In this document: positions 32,307 through 42,375 of the stretch, in pieces | Position numbering within the stretch: position 1 is the stretch's first letter | Layout of the letters: every line of letters begins with the position of its first letter | NCBI GenBank assembly: GCA_021205365.1 | Contig: JAJPXP010000014.1 | Location: 1 to 64,000, forward strand | Direction: 5' to 3' | Origin: Clostridia bacterium | GTDB taxonomy: Bacteria > Bacillota > Clostridia > Oscillospirales > Butyricicoccaceae | Length of the DNA: 64,000 bases | The notes under the pieces: model-generated | Databases searched by the model: none | The model's input: only the letters and a program-made list of their open reading frames with translations | What the model was told of the DNA's origin: nothing | Position numbers and translations under genes: made by a program

Positions 32307-34616
32307 ATGGCACGAAAACGTTCCAATAGAAGAAAAATGTCCATGCGCGGACGAATTTTTGTACTCGTTATCTTTTTCGCTGCGCTTGGATTTATCCTTG
32401 TCGCGGGAAAGCTGTTTTATCTGCAGGTGCTCACCACCAACTTCTACCAGAGCAAGGCGGCAGAAAACCAGACAAAGGATTTGATTATCACACCGACGCG
32501 TGGCACGATCTATGACCGCAATATGACAGAGCTTGCAGTCAGTGCAACAACGCAGGAGATCAGTGTTGATCCGTCTATCATCCGCACCAAGGGCACGGCT
32601 TCGGTAAAAACAAAGACCGATGAAAAGGGAAAGGAGATCGCTGCCACTGACGAGGAAAAAGCAGCTGCGCTGCTGGCCTACCAGGAAAGTATAGCGACCA
32701 TTTTGTCTGAAAATCTGGAGCTGGATTATGCGGACGTATTGGAGAAGATACAACGTGATGTAGCCTATGTGCGCATTGCACGCCGTGTAGATGCAGATAT
32801 TGCAGATGCAATCATGCAGGAGCTGAGTGAACAAGGGCTTACCGGTGTATATACGACGGAGGATTCCAAGCGGTATTATAAATATGGCAATTTTGCTTCC
32901 CAGGTTATCGGCTTTACAGATGATGACGGTGAAGGCTTGTACGGCGTGGAGCTGCAGTATAATGATACGCTGAAGGGCGTTGCCGGACGCGTTGTCAAGG
33001 CTACCAATGCACTGGGCTCTGATATGCCCTATGATTACGAAAAATATGTAGCGGCGCAGGATGGTGACGGCATTGTCCTGACGCTGGACGAAGGCGTGCA
33101 GCATTATCTGGAAAAGCATCTGGAAGAGGTTCTCAAAAGCACCGATGCTGCGAAGGGTGTCTGCGGCATTGTCATGGATATCAAGACGGGAGAAATCCTT
33201 GCCATGTCCACCAAGCCGGACTTTGACCTGAATAACCCGCGTACGATCCCGGAGGAATATACTTCGCTGCTGGCTGAACTGGATAACCTGAGCGGTGATG
33301 AGTACAGTGAAAAATACAGTGAAATTCTGTTGCGCCTGTGGAGAAACAAGGCGATCAACGATACCTATGAGCCTGGTTCTACCTTTAAGATATTTACGGT
33401 ATCCACTGCTCTGGAGGAAGGCGTTGTATCAAACGAGAGCACCTTTACCTGCGGCGGCTCCAAGGTGGTTAAGGATCGTACCATCCGATGCTGGAAGAGC
33501 GGCGGCCATGGCGCACAGGTTTTGAAGGATACGCTGGCAAATTCCTGTAACGTTGCCATGATGGATATCAGCGCCCTGATGGGCTCGGATATGTTCCGCA
33601 AGTATTTTGAAGCATATGGAATGATGGAAAAAACCAATATTGACCTGCCGGGTGAGGCGACCGGTATTTTCTTTGATGAAATGGGCGAGGTTGACCTTGC
33701 AACAGCTTCCTTTGGACAGAACTTCCAGGTAACACCACTGCAGGAGCTGAGCATGGTAGCTGCTGTATGCAACGGCGGAGATCTGGTGACGCCGCATGTT
33801 GTCAAGGAGATTGTTGACACCGAGGGCAATGTACAGCAGACTGTAGAAACCGAGGTCAAGCGTCAGGTCATTTCGCAGGAGACCAGTGAATTGATGTGTG
33901 AATATCTGGAAAATGTCGTTGCAAACGGCACTGGTCAGAATGCATATGTTGCAGGATATCGTGTCGGCGGAAAAACTGCGACCTCGCAGAAGCAGCCGAA
34001 GAGTGATGACAGCCTGCGTATCGCTTCCTTTATCGGCGTTGCACCGATGGATGATCCGGAATATGCTGTCATTGTCATGGTTGACGAACCGCAGACCTCA
34101 GAAAAGGGCGGCGGTGCTGTTGCAGCTCCAGTTGTTGCACGTATATTTGAAGATATTCTGCCATATCTTGGCGTGGAAGCAGCTTTTTCTGAGGAAGAAA
34201 CTGACCGCCAGGAAATCGCAGTTCCGTCTGTGACGGATAAGTCGCTGGAGGAAGCAAAGGAAACGCTGGATGAGCTTGGACTGAAATACACGGTCAAGGG
34301 AGATGGGGATACTGTAACAGACCAGCTTCCGGTGGCAGGTATTTCCATCCAGCCGGATAACACCGTGGTATTGTACTGCGATGAAGAAAAGCCGACGGAT
34401 AAGGTTACCGTACCAGATGTCAGTGGCATGAGTGTAGAAACTGCACGTCAGCAACTGGAAGACTATGGATTATATATGAAGCAAAATGGTATTGCCAGCT
34501 GGCGTGCATCGAGCGCTTCCGCTGCTGTCACACAGAGCCCTGCGGCCGGCAGTGAGGTTGCAAGAGGTTCGGTTGTTACAGTAGCCTTTGGCAATAACGT
34601 AACCAGCCAGGAATAA
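32307..34616 (+). CDS. class B penicillin-binding protein with two PASTA domains (FtsI/SpoVD type)
   Basis: A 769-residue transpeptidase. A basic N-terminus and one membrane helix (about 20-39) precede the dimerisation domain (RGTIYDRNMTELA). Active-site motifs are S358-TFK (EPGSTFKIF), S413-CN and K556-TA; the usual KTG is KTA here. Two PASTA domains (about 634-695 and 700-765) end the protein. Such enzymes cross-link septal or spore peptidoglycan with FtsW/SpoVE; PASTA domains and position fit FtsI or SpoVD, and I cannot choose between them. The ATG at 32307 follows GGAG; a TTG five codons earlier is rejected. Confidence 0.9.
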   Translation: MARKRSNRRKMSMRGRIFVLVIFFAALGFILVAGKLFYLQVLTTNFYQSKAAENQTKDLIITPTRGTIYDRNMTELAVSATTQEISVDPSIIRTKGTASVKTKTDEKGKEIAATDEEKAAALLAYQESIATILSENLELDYADVLEKIQRDVAYVRIARRVDADIADAIMQELSEQGLTGVYTTEDSKRYYKYGNFASQVIGFTDDDGEGLYGVELQYNDTLKGVAGRVVKATNALGSDMPYDYEKYVAAQDGDGIVLTLDEGVQHYLEKHLEEVLKSTDAAKGVCGIVMDIKTGEILAMSTKPDFDLNNPRTIPEEYTSLLAELDNLSGDEYSEKYSEILLRLWRNKAINDTYEPGSTFKIFTVSTALEEGVVSNESTFTCGGSKVVKDRTIRCWKSGGHGAQVLKDTLANSCNVAMMDISALMGSDMFRKYFEAYGMMEKTNIDLPGEATGIFFDEMGEVDLATASFGQNFQVTPLQELSMVAAVCNGGDLVTPHVVKEIVDTEGNVQQTVETEVKRQVISQETSELMCEYLENVVANGTGQNAYVAGYRVGGKTATSQKQPKSDDSLRIASFIGVAPMDDPEYAVIVMVDEPQTSEKGGGAVAAPVVARIFEDILPYLGVEAAFSEEETDRQEIAVPSVTDKSLEEAKETLDELGLKYTVKGDGDTVTDQLPVAGISIQPDNTVVLYCDEEKPTDKVTVPDVSGMSVETARQQLEDYGLYMKQNGIASWRASSASAAVTQSPAAGSEVARGSVVTVAFGNNVTSQE

Positions 34617-34630
34617 CAGGGAGGTTGCAA

Positions 34631-36085
34631 GTGAAGATGAAACTGGAAAAAGTCCTGCGTGGTGTTGCAGTTACAGAGCAGACTGCAGATGCTGCATGTG
34701 AAATTGGTGAATTGAAGTATGATTCCCGTCAGGTAAAGCCGGGTGACGTGTTTGTTGCCATTACCGGCTTTGAAACAGACGGACATAAATATATCGGCAA
34801 GGCTGCGGAGCTAGGGGCCAGCGTGGTTGTCTGCGAGCATGTTCCCGAAGGTGGTATTCCCGTTCCGTATGTGCGCGTGGAATCTTCCCGCCGTGCGCTG
34901 GCACAGATGGCAGCGAATTATTTTGACCATCCGGCTGACAGCATGACAATGGTAGGCATTACCGGTACAAACGGCAAGACAACGACCACATATCTGATAA
35001 AAACCATTCTGGAGGCGCAGGGTAACAAGGTTGGTCTGATCGGCACCAATCAAAATATGATCGGTGATGAAATTCTGGAGACTGAGCGCACCACGCCGGA
35101 ATCCTTTGAGCTGCAGAAACTGTTTGCACAGATGCGTGATGCAGGCTGCTCCCATGTTTTGATGGAAGTGTCCTCGCATTCTCTTGTTCTGGACCGTGTG
35201 TATGGCATTACCTTTACCGTCAGTGCCTTCACCAACCTGACACAGGATCATCTGGACTTCCACAAGACGATGGAAGCTTACCGGGATGCCAAGGCATTGC
35301 TGTTCCACCAGTCAAAGACCGGCGTTACCAACAGCGATGATGAGGCCGGGCGATATATGCAGGAACAAAAAGCGTGCCCTTTCCTGTCCTATGGCGAAAC
35401 AGAAGCCAGCGACTTGTATGCAAAGAATATCCAGTTGCATGCAGACAGCATCAGCTTTGACTGTGCTGCCGAGGATGAAATTGTACCGGTTACACTGGGT
35501 ATTCCGGGACAGTTTACCGTATATAATGCATTATGTGCACTCTCCTGTGCCAAGGCGCTGGGTATTCCAGTGGCACAGGCTGCAGCAGCACTGCGCAGTG
35601 CGCATGGTGTCAAAGGCCGTGTTGAGGTCGTACCGACCAATACCGATTACACAGTGCTGATTGACTATGCACATTCCCCGGACGGCGTGGAAAATGTCCT
35701 GAAGGCTGCACGTGGTTTTACGAAGGGGCGGCTGATTGGGCTGTTCGGCTGCGGCGGTGATCGTGACCGCACCAAGCGTCCGAAAATGGGTGCCATTGCA
35801 GCACGTCTGTCCGACCTGTGTATTGTTACTTCGGATAATCCGCGTACAGAGGAGCCAAGGGCAATTATCGATGATATTCTGGAAGGCATGAAGGATACGA
35901 AGACACCGTATGAGGTGATTGTCAATCGTCCGGAGGCGATCTGGCATGCGCTGGATATTGCCAAGGCTGGTGATACGATTGTTCTGATGGGCAAAGGGCA
36001 TGAGACGTATCAGGAAATCAACCACGTAAAGCATCATTTGGATGAGCGCGAAGTGGTTGCGGAATATTTTGAGAAAAAGAAATAA
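34631..36085 (+). CDS. murE: UDP-MurNAc-L-Ala-D-Glu--meso-DAP ligase
   Basis: A 484-residue Mur ligase with the P-loop GITGTNGKTTTTY and the C-terminal DNPRTEEP motif, which marks specificity for meso-diaminopimelate rather than L-lysine. It adds meso-DAP to the UDP-MurNAc dipeptide in the cytosol. The GTG at 34631 lies six bases after GGGAGG; the ATG two codons on is too far. The DAP would come from the asd-dapA-dapB operon at the right end of the window. Confidence 0.93.
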   Translation: MKMKLEKVLRGVAVTEQTADAACEIGELKYDSRQVKPGDVFVAITGFETDGHKYIGKAAELGASVVVCEHVPEGGIPVPYVRVESSRRALAQMAANYFDHPADSMTMVGITGTNGKTTTTYLIKTILEAQGNKVGLIGTNQNMIGDEILETERTTPESFELQKLFAQMRDAGCSHVLMEVSSHSLVLDRVYGITFTVSAFTNLTQDHLDFHKTMEAYRDAKALLFHQSKTGVTNSDDEAGRYMQEQKACPFLSYGETEASDLYAKNIQLHADSISFDCAAEDEIVPVTLGIPGQFTVYNALCALSCAKALGIPVAQAAAALRSAHGVKGRVEVVPTNTDYTVLIDYAHSPDGVENVLKAARGFTKGRLIGLFGCGGDRDRTKRPKMGAIAARLSDLCIVTSDNPRTEEPRAIIDDILEGMKDTKTPYEVIVNRPEAIWHALDIAKAGDTIVLMGKGHETYQEINHVKHHLDEREVVAEYFEKKK

Positions 36086-36127
36086 AATGCGTGTATCTAT
36101 TTGTGATACGGTCAAAGGGGAAAGAAT

Positions 36128-37486
36128 ATGAAGATGATTACGGCGGCACAGGCTGCGCAGTTTGCGGGCGGTGTGGTTGCCGGAGACGGAGAAACGCAGA
36201 TTTTTGGCGTTTCCACCGATTCCCGGTCCATTCCAGAGGGAAGCCTGTTTATTCCAATCCGCGGTGAACGGTTTGACGGACATGATTTTCTGGAAAAGGC
36301 AGTGGAAATGCATGCAGCAGCGGTCATGTCGGAGAAGGATGTTACACTTCCGGTTCCGATCATCCGTGTAGAGGACACACGCAAGGCGCTGCTGGCACTG
36401 TCCGGTGGCTACCGTTCGCTGTTTGATGTACCGGTTGTAGGGATTACCGGATCTGTCGGCAAGACAACCACCAAGGAAATGACTGCTGCTGTTCTTGCAC
36501 AGAAGTTCAACACCATGTATACACAGGGCAATCTGAACAATGAAATCGGTATGCCGCTGACGCTGTTCCGTATGGATGAAAGCACAGAGGCGGCAGTAGT
36601 AGAAATGGGAATGTCCAACTTTCAGGAAATCTCCCGCATGACTGTTCAGGCAAAGCCAAATGTTGCCGTTATTACCAATGTCGGCACAGCACATATTGAG
36701 TTCCTCGGCTCCAGAGAAGGCATCCGTGATGCAAAAATGGAGATTCTGGAGGGGCTGCAGGAGGGCGGCACTGCTGTCCTCAATGGTGACGAACCGCTGC
36801 TTTGGTGCAAAAAGAACCGGATTCAGGCCAATACCCTGTATTTCGGCATAGATAATCCGGAATGTGATGTGCGTGCGGAGCATATTGTACTGGAAGGCGA
36901 CCATGTCAACCTGACGATCCTGCATCCAGGCGGCAGCTTCGATGCAGTCATTGGCACTGCTGGACGTCATAACGTATACAATGCGCTGGCAGCAACGGCA
37001 GCTGGCCTGTGCTTGGGGCTGTCCCATGAGCAGATTGCAGTCGGTTTAAAGGGATTTCAGGATATCCATCAGACCATTACGGAGGAAGATGGGTATACCA
37101 TCATTGATTCCTGCTATAATGCAAGCCCGGATGCTGTAGAAGCCTCTCTGGATGTACTAAAGAGTATGAAAGTTACCGGAAAGCGGTTTGCTGTTTTGGG
37201 TGGTATGCGTGAGCTTGGTAAATTTGCGGCAGCAGAGCATCAGCGCTGCGGCAGAAAGATTGCATCCTGTGCGGATTATCTATACTGCTATGGCGATGGC
37301 GCAGAGGAATATCGCCTGGGCGCTGTGGAAGCAGGTATGCCGGATCAGAATATCCATATCATGCATTCCCATGAAGGGATTGCAGGCGCCTTGAAGCGTA
37401 TGGCAAAGCCGGGAGATGCATTGCTGTTCAAGGGCAGCCGCTACTGGAAGATGGAAAAAGCGCTGGAAATGTTCCGGGAAAAATAA
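36128..37486 (+). CDS. murF: UDP-MurNAc-tripeptide--D-Ala-D-Ala ligase
   Basis: A 452-residue Mur ligase with the P-loop GITGSVGKTTTKEM and the central AVVEMGMSNFQEI and NGDEPLLW segments typical of MurF. It adds D-Ala-D-Ala to complete the UDP-MurNAc pentapeptide. It follows murE by 42 bases, with a GGGGAAAG site ahead. Confidence 0.93.
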   Translation: MKMITAAQAAQFAGGVVAGDGETQIFGVSTDSRSIPEGSLFIPIRGERFDGHDFLEKAVEMHAAAVMSEKDVTLPVPIIRVEDTRKALLALSGGYRSLFDVPVVGITGSVGKTTTKEMTAAVLAQKFNTMYTQGNLNNEIGMPLTLFRMDESTEAAVVEMGMSNFQEISRMTVQAKPNVAVITNVGTAHIEFLGSREGIRDAKMEILEGLQEGGTAVLNGDEPLLWCKKNRIQANTLYFGIDNPECDVRAEHIVLEGDHVNLTILHPGGSFDAVIGTAGRHNVYNALAATAAGLCLGLSHEQIAVGLKGFQDIHQTITEEDGYTIIDSCYNASPDAVEASLDVLKSMKVTGKRFAVLGGMRELGKFAAAEHQRCGRKIASCADYLYCYGDGAEEYRLGAVEAGMPDQNIHIMHSHEGIAGALKRMAKPGDALLFKGSRYWKMEKALEMFREK

Positions 37487-37508
37487 AGGAGAAAGACAGG
37501 TATTATAG

Positions 37509-38555
37509 ATGACTACCATTATTGCTGTGTCGGTGATTGCATCGTTTCTGATTACGGCTGCAATCGGCCCGGCCCTGATTAAATATTTGAGAAAAATGCA
37601 CTTCGGGCAGAAGATTCTGTCCTATGTCCCGGAGCATGCGGGAAAGCAGAACACACCGACGATGGGCGGCTTCATGTTCATTATCAGTATCACGCTTGTA
37701 ACGCTGGCTGTCAATCTGGTTTTGGATGGATTCAGCATTCAGTCTGTCACAGTTCTTGCATTGTCCCTGTGTTATGGCATCATCGGATTTATCGATGACA
37801 GCACGAAAATCCGCAAGGCAGAAAATGCAGGACTGACCTCTGGCCAGAAGTTTGCATTGCAGCTGGTTCTGGCGCTGGTGTTCCTCACTGTACTGCATAT
37901 GGGCGGCTATCTGCTGCCGAGTCTGTACATTCCGTTTGCTGGTATTTCGCTGGATATTCCGTGGCTGATTTATGTTGTCATCGCTGCATTTATCATGGTG
38001 GGCTGCAACAATGCAGTGAACCTGACAGATGGACTGGATGGCCTTGCAGCAGGCGTCACACTGCCGGTTGCGGTATATTTTATTGTAATCGGCGTGATTT
38101 CTCATAATATGCCGGTTGTTGTGTTCGCTTCCGCACTGGCAGGCGGTCTGGCGGCATTTCTGATTTTTAATTTTAATCCGGCAAAGGTATTTATGGGAGA
38201 CACCGGTTCACTGTTCCTCGGCGGTGCTGTTGCAGGTCTGGCTTTTGCATGTGACCAGCCGCTGATTCTGGTATTGGTCGGTTTCATTTATGTCATTGAA
38301 ACGCTATCTGATATTTTACAGGTTACTTACTATAAAGCTACAAAAAAGCCGGTGCTGGATGAAAACGGTAATCCGGTTCGCGATGCAAAGGGGAATATCA
38401 AAATGGAGGGTCAGCGCATTTTCAAGAAGGCACCGATCCATCATCATTTCCAGCTGTGTGGCTGGGGAGAAAAGAAGATAGTCCTCATTTTTGCAGGCAT
38501 CACGGTAGTTATGTGCATTCTGGCATATTTCGGCGTTGCGCCGCGTTATCTCTGA
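37509..38555 (+). CDS. mraY: phospho-MurNAc-pentapeptide transferase
   Basis: A 348-residue protein with about ten membrane helices. Conserved motifs include KQNTPTMGGFMF, the catalytic IGFIDDSTK, CNNAVNLTDGLDGLA and the loop KKAPIHHHFQLCGWGE. It transfers phospho-MurNAc-pentapeptide to undecaprenyl phosphate, making lipid I. murD normally follows in many relatives but is absent here; ftsW starts 41 bases later. Confidence 0.95.
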   Translation: MTTIIAVSVIASFLITAAIGPALIKYLRKMHFGQKILSYVPEHAGKQNTPTMGGFMFIISITLVTLAVNLVLDGFSIQSVTVLALSLCYGIIGFIDDSTKIRKAENAGLTSGQKFALQLVLALVFLTVLHMGGYLLPSLYIPFAGISLDIPWLIYVVIAAFIMVGCNNAVNLTDGLDGLAAGVTLPVAVYFIVIGVISHNMPVVVFASALAGGLAAFLIFNFNPAKVFMGDTGSLFLGGAVAGLAFACDQPLILVLVGFIYVIETLSDILQVTYYKATKKPVLDENGNPVRDAKGNIKMEGQRIFKKAPIHHHFQLCGWGEKKIVLIFAGITVVMCILAYFGVAPRYL

Positions 38556-38595
38556 TTTGAAATGTTGACAGGAAAGGAAGCGGAGGTGATTTTCC

Positions 38596-39885
38596 ATGTC
38601 TGCAGCTTCCCGTACAGGAAGAAAAAGGTCTGCACGCCGGCGTCTGGTATCCCGCAGTACACGCAACACGGATGCTGATACGCGCAGCAGAAAACCAAAT
38701 AAAAAAGCGCAAAGGGTGAGCAAGACACAGAAACGCCGGTCATGGCTCCAGCAGTATCAGCAGAGCTCATTGTTTTTTCAAGGCCTGATGCAGGAACGCC
38801 AGAAAAAGCTGGATGCTCCCATGCTGTTGATTACCTTCATGCTGTTGGGCATTGGATTGATTGCACTGATGTCATCCAGTTATCCGAAGGCATACTACAG
38901 CAGTGATATCAGCCCGTTTCACTATTTCATCCGCCAGCTGCTGTTTGCTGTTGCCGGGTTGGTGGTCATGTGGATTGTTTCCTGTTATGATTATCACAAA
39001 TATAAGGACTGGGCGAAATGGATGTATTTGTTATCGCTGATTATGCTGGTACTGGTACTGACTCCGCTGGGAACCTCCATCAATAAGGCACAGCGCTGGC
39101 TGTTCGGCTTCCAGCCATCCGAGATTGCAAAGCTGGCTATTATCCTGTTATTTGCGACGATAGCAGCCGCAAGGCCAAAAAGTGTCCATTCCTTTAAGAG
39201 CCTGATGATGTATGCTGCGATGATTGGAGTTTTCATCTTATTGTTGGCAAAGGAGCCACACATGTCTGCGGCAATGATTCTGGTTGTCATTGCATTTACG
39301 ATTCTGTTCGTAGCGGGTATGCGGATCTGGTTCCTGATTCCGGTAAGTATTGCCGGTGTCATTATCACCATTGGCTCTTACTTTGCCATGGACCATGTAC
39401 AGACCCGAATGAATGCATTTCTGGACCCGTTTTCCTACGCATCGAAAGAGGGCTGGCAGGCAGTACAGTCGTTGATCGCCATTGGTTCCGGCGGCATGTT
39501 CGGGCTTGGCCTCGGACAGAGCAGGCAGAAGTTTTTGTATCTGCCGGAGCCGTTCAATGATTTTATCTTTTCGGTTGTCTGCGAGGAACTTGGATTTGTA
39601 GGCGCAGTATTGATTCTGGTTTTATTTGCTTATTTTGTTTTCCGCGGCTTTTATATTGCGCTCCATGCAAGGGATCGTTTGGGAACGCTGATTGCTGTTG
39701 GTATCACCATGCAGTTTGCGTTTCAGATTCTGCTGAATCTTGCTGTTGTATCCGGCCTGTTCCCGGTTACTGGTGCATCCCTGCCATTGTTCAGCTATGG
39801 CGGCACTGCATTGGTCATGCAGCTGTTGGAAATCGGTATTTTATTAAATATTTCACGCAACATCCCGCCGTCGAGGAAGGATTGA
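38596..39885 (+). CDS. ftsW: FtsW/RodA/SpoVE-family glycosyltransferase
   Basis: A 429-residue SEDS protein. An unusual 75-residue basic, Arg/Lys/Ser-rich N-terminal tail precedes ten membrane helices. Motifs include PSEIAKLAIILLFA, the catalytic-loop segment SIGSGGMFGLGLGQSRQK-like AIGSGGMFGLGLGQSRQK, EELGFVGAVLIL and PVTGASLPLFSYGG. SEDS proteins polymerise lipid II into glycan strands with their partner PBP. Position beside murG points to the FtsW (or SpoVE) branch. The ATG has AGGAAGCGGAGG ahead. Confidence 0.9.
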   Translation: MSAASRTGRKRSARRRLVSRSTRNTDADTRSRKPNKKAQRVSKTQKRRSWLQQYQQSSLFFQGLMQERQKKLDAPMLLITFMLLGIGLIALMSSSYPKAYYSSDISPFHYFIRQLLFAVAGLVVMWIVSCYDYHKYKDWAKWMYLLSLIMLVLVLTPLGTSINKAQRWLFGFQPSEIAKLAIILLFATIAAARPKSVHSFKSLMMYAAMIGVFILLLAKEPHMSAAMILVVIAFTILFVAGMRIWFLIPVSIAGVIITIGSYFAMDHVQTRMNAFLDPFSYASKEGWQAVQSLIAIGSGGMFGLGLGQSRQKFLYLPEPFNDFIFSVVCEELGFVGAVLILVLFAYFVFRGFYIALHARDRLGTLIAVGITMQFAFQILLNLAVVSGLFPVTGASLPLFSYGGTALVMQLLEIGILLNISRNIPPSRKD

Positions 39886-39922
39886 CGGCATTGCAAAAAA
39901 TGAGAAAAAGGGGTAGTTTGAT

Positions 39923-41047
39923 ATGAAATTGCTCATTACAGGCGGCGGCACCGGCGGTCATGTCAATCCCGGTCTTGCCATTGCAAAATATGTTCAGTCC
40001 CGTCGTACGGATACAGAGGTACGCTTTGCGGGTACATCTACCGGGATTGAATCCAAGCTGGTTCCGCGCGAGGGCTATCAGCTGTACACCGTAGAGGTTC
40101 GGGGATTGAAGCGTTCCTTCTCTCCGTCGGCTATTATGTATAACATTACAGCGTTGGAGAAATCCTTGACAGCAACTTCTAAAGCAAAGAAGATACTGAA
40201 GGAATACAAGCCGGACGTGGTTGTCGGCTGCGGCGGCTATGCCAGCTTTCCGATGGTGCATGCAGCACAGCAGATGCATATCCCTACTGTTTTGCTGGAG
40301 GTCAATGCATTCCCAGGGGTTGTGACGAAGTCCTGTGCGAAGAAGGCAGACCGTGTTCTGATCAGTTTTGAGAACACCCGTGACCTGCTGGAGGACCGGC
40401 CGAATATCCATTTGACCGGTGCGCCGGTCCGCGGTGATATTATCTTCGCAGACCGACAGAAGGCACGGAAGAAGCTGGGGCTTGCGGAAAAGGAAAAGCT
40501 GGTTGTTTCCTTCTGGGGAAGCCTTGGAGCATTGTATATGAACCGCCATATGGCAGGCTTTATCCAGCTGGAAAGCGAACAGGACAGCTTCCGTCATATC
40601 CATGCAACTGGTGCAGCAGCTTATAAATGGCTGCCGGACAGCGTAAAGGAAAAAGGCGTTGACCTGGACAAGCATCCGAATATCGAGCTGCGCGAGTATA
40701 TCTATGACATGGCTGACGTAATGGCTGCGGCGGATTTGATTATTTGCCGTGCCGGTGCAGCGACGCTGGGAGAGTTGTGTGTCCTCGGGAAACCGTCCAT
40801 CATTGTTCCATCTCCGTATGTTGCAGAGAACCATCAGGAGAAGAATGCACGTGCACTGGAGCAGAAAGGTGCCTGCAAGGTTATTACGGAGCCAGAATGC
40901 ACACCGCAAAAGCTATATGATGCGGTGACAGAGCTTTTGGCAGATGATAAAAAGCTGGAAGAAATGGGCCGCTGTGCAAAGACAATGGCAATTGTGGATT
41001 CCAGCGAAAAAATTTACCAGCATATTTTACAGGCTGCACGAAAATAA
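39923..41047 (+). CDS. murG: UDP-GlcNAc--lipid I N-acetylglucosaminyltransferase
   Basis: A 374-residue GT-B glycosyltransferase. The N-terminal GGGTGGHVNPGLAIA loop, GCGGYASFPMV, VSFWGSLGALYMN, and the donor-binding RAGAATLGELCVLGKPSIIVPSPY are all typical of MurG. It converts lipid I to lipid II on the inner membrane face. The VSFWGSLGA segment replaces the usual VxGGSQGA in part, a small variation. Confidence 0.94.
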   Translation: MKLLITGGGTGGHVNPGLAIAKYVQSRRTDTEVRFAGTSTGIESKLVPREGYQLYTVEVRGLKRSFSPSAIMYNITALEKSLTATSKAKKILKEYKPDVVVGCGGYASFPMVHAAQQMHIPTVLLEVNAFPGVVTKSCAKKADRVLISFENTRDLLEDRPNIHLTGAPVRGDIIFADRQKARKKLGLAEKEKLVVSFWGSLGALYMNRHMAGFIQLESEQDSFRHIHATGAAAYKWLPDSVKEKGVDLDKHPNIELREYIYDMADVMAAADLIICRAGAATLGELCVLGKPSIIVPSPYVAENHQEKNARALEQKGACKVITEPECTPQKLYDAVTELLADDKKLEEMGRCAKTMAIVDSSEKIYQHILQAARK

Positions 41048-41070
41048 CGTCAGCCAGAGAGGAGGGGAAT

Positions 41071-42165
41071 ATGGAAAGGCAAAACCGTTCTCAAAGATCA
41101 TATGTGCCGCAGAACAGCACTGCTGGAAGAAGTCCCCGTACCTCACGTAATTCGAAGCGGGCAATGCAGCGGCGTGCCAAGCGGCGAAAGCAGGGGAAAA
41201 TGGTGCGTCGGGTGATCTTTGTGCTATTGATTGTGATAGCGATTGTCATGGCGCCAACGGTCTTTTTCCGGGTATCCAAGGTAACTGTTGTCGGTGATAC
41301 ACGGTATACCGAACAGGAACTGATCCGTACCAGCGGTGTGCAGGAGGGAGATAACATGTTCTTTCTGGATACCAAGCATATTGCATCGCTGTTGGAAGCA
41401 AAATATCCGTATTTGGATACCATCAAGCTGCATCGCAGGATGCCGAGCACGCTACAGATTGAGGTCAGTGACCGGACCGCAGTGCTTTCCCTGGAGAATA
41501 ACGGAAAGTATCTGCTGATGGATATTACAGGAAAGGTGCTGGAGGAAACTGTTTCGGCAGCAGATAATACGACAGAGGTTATCGGTGCCTCCCCGGATGA
41601 CTTGAAGCCGGGGGATACAGTAGACAAAGAGCATGAAAAAATCCTTGCTGTGCTTCGCCTGATGGAACTGATGACACAATATGAGATGGATACATCCATC
41701 CGCAGTGTTGATATTGATAAGGCATATGATGTACGGGTACAGTATGAAGACCGCTATACGATTCTGCTGGGTAGCATGGATGAGGAACAGCTGGAGCATA
41801 AAATCCAGTTCCTGCAGGCCATTCTAAAGGAGCCGTCCTTGCCGGACAATGGCATCATTGACCTGACTGACGATTCTGAGGCACGCTACCGTCCACAGGA
41901 GGACAGTACATCCAACAAAACCGTTGTTTTCGAGGACGATGTGTTAAAGGATACCACTGCACAGGATGCGGATGCATCTGGGGATGATTCTGAAAACAAT
42001 ACAGAAGAGGATACTTCTGGGGATGATGCGGAGGAAGATAATTCCGGAGACAGCACGGAAGAGGATGCTCCGGATTCCGATGGTGCTGCAGATGAAACCG
42101 GCGATACTTCGACCGGTTTTGTATGGGCTGGTAATTTTATGCTGAGGGCGTTTCGGATTGGATAA
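41071..42165 (+). CDS. ftsQ: cell division protein FtsQ/DivIB
   Basis: A 364-residue bitopic protein with a very basic cytosolic N-terminus (about 1-50, AMQRRAKRRKQGK), one membrane helix (VIFVLLIVIAIVMAPTVFF), a POTRA domain (about 70-140: VSKVTVVGDTRYTEQELIR) and the beta domain. The last 90 residues are low-complexity and acidic (Asp/Glu/Ser/Thr), longer than in most relatives. FtsQ/DivIB bridges FtsL/DivIC and the septal synthases. It lies between murG and ftsZ; no ftsA follows. Confidence 0.88.
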   Translation: MERQNRSQRSYVPQNSTAGRSPRTSRNSKRAMQRRAKRRKQGKMVRRVIFVLLIVIAIVMAPTVFFRVSKVTVVGDTRYTEQELIRTSGVQEGDNMFFLDTKHIASLLEAKYPYLDTIKLHRRMPSTLQIEVSDRTAVLSLENNGKYLLMDITGKVLEETVSAADNTTEVIGASPDDLKPGDTVDKEHEKILAVLRLMELMTQYEMDTSIRSVDIDKAYDVRVQYEDRYTILLGSMDEEQLEHKIQFLQAILKEPSLPDNGIIDLTDDSEARYRPQEDSTSNKTVVFEDDVLKDTTAQDADASGDDSENNTEEDTSGDDAEEDNSGDSTEEDAPDSDGAADETGDTSTGFVWAGNFMLRAFRIG

Positions 42166-42245
42166 AATTCCCACACGATGCATAGGGTTTCGGCAGATAT
42201 ACAAGGGAAAATAAGAAGTTTTTTTGAAGAATGCACCATCTTATC

Positions 42246-42274
42246 TTGCAAAAACTGCAGGAAAGAGGTAGAAT
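42246..42274 (+). promoter_or_regulatory. promoter of ftsZ
   Basis: TTGCAA (42246-42251), 17 bases, TAGAAT (42269-42274), in the 210-base gap before ftsZ. This would allow ftsZ to be expressed apart from the cluster. Confidence 0.55.
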
Positions 42275-42375
42275 GAAGAAAATAGGTTTTTTAGAGCCTC
42301 TGTCAGAGATGGCAAAGCGTTCTTCATGAGCGAAATTGAAAAATACTTCACATAAAACCACGGAGGAGATCAGAC

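Noticed and set aside
35531..37027. Minus-strand open frame of 498 codons over murE/murF
   Set aside because: Antisense to two clear Mur ligases; no family features.
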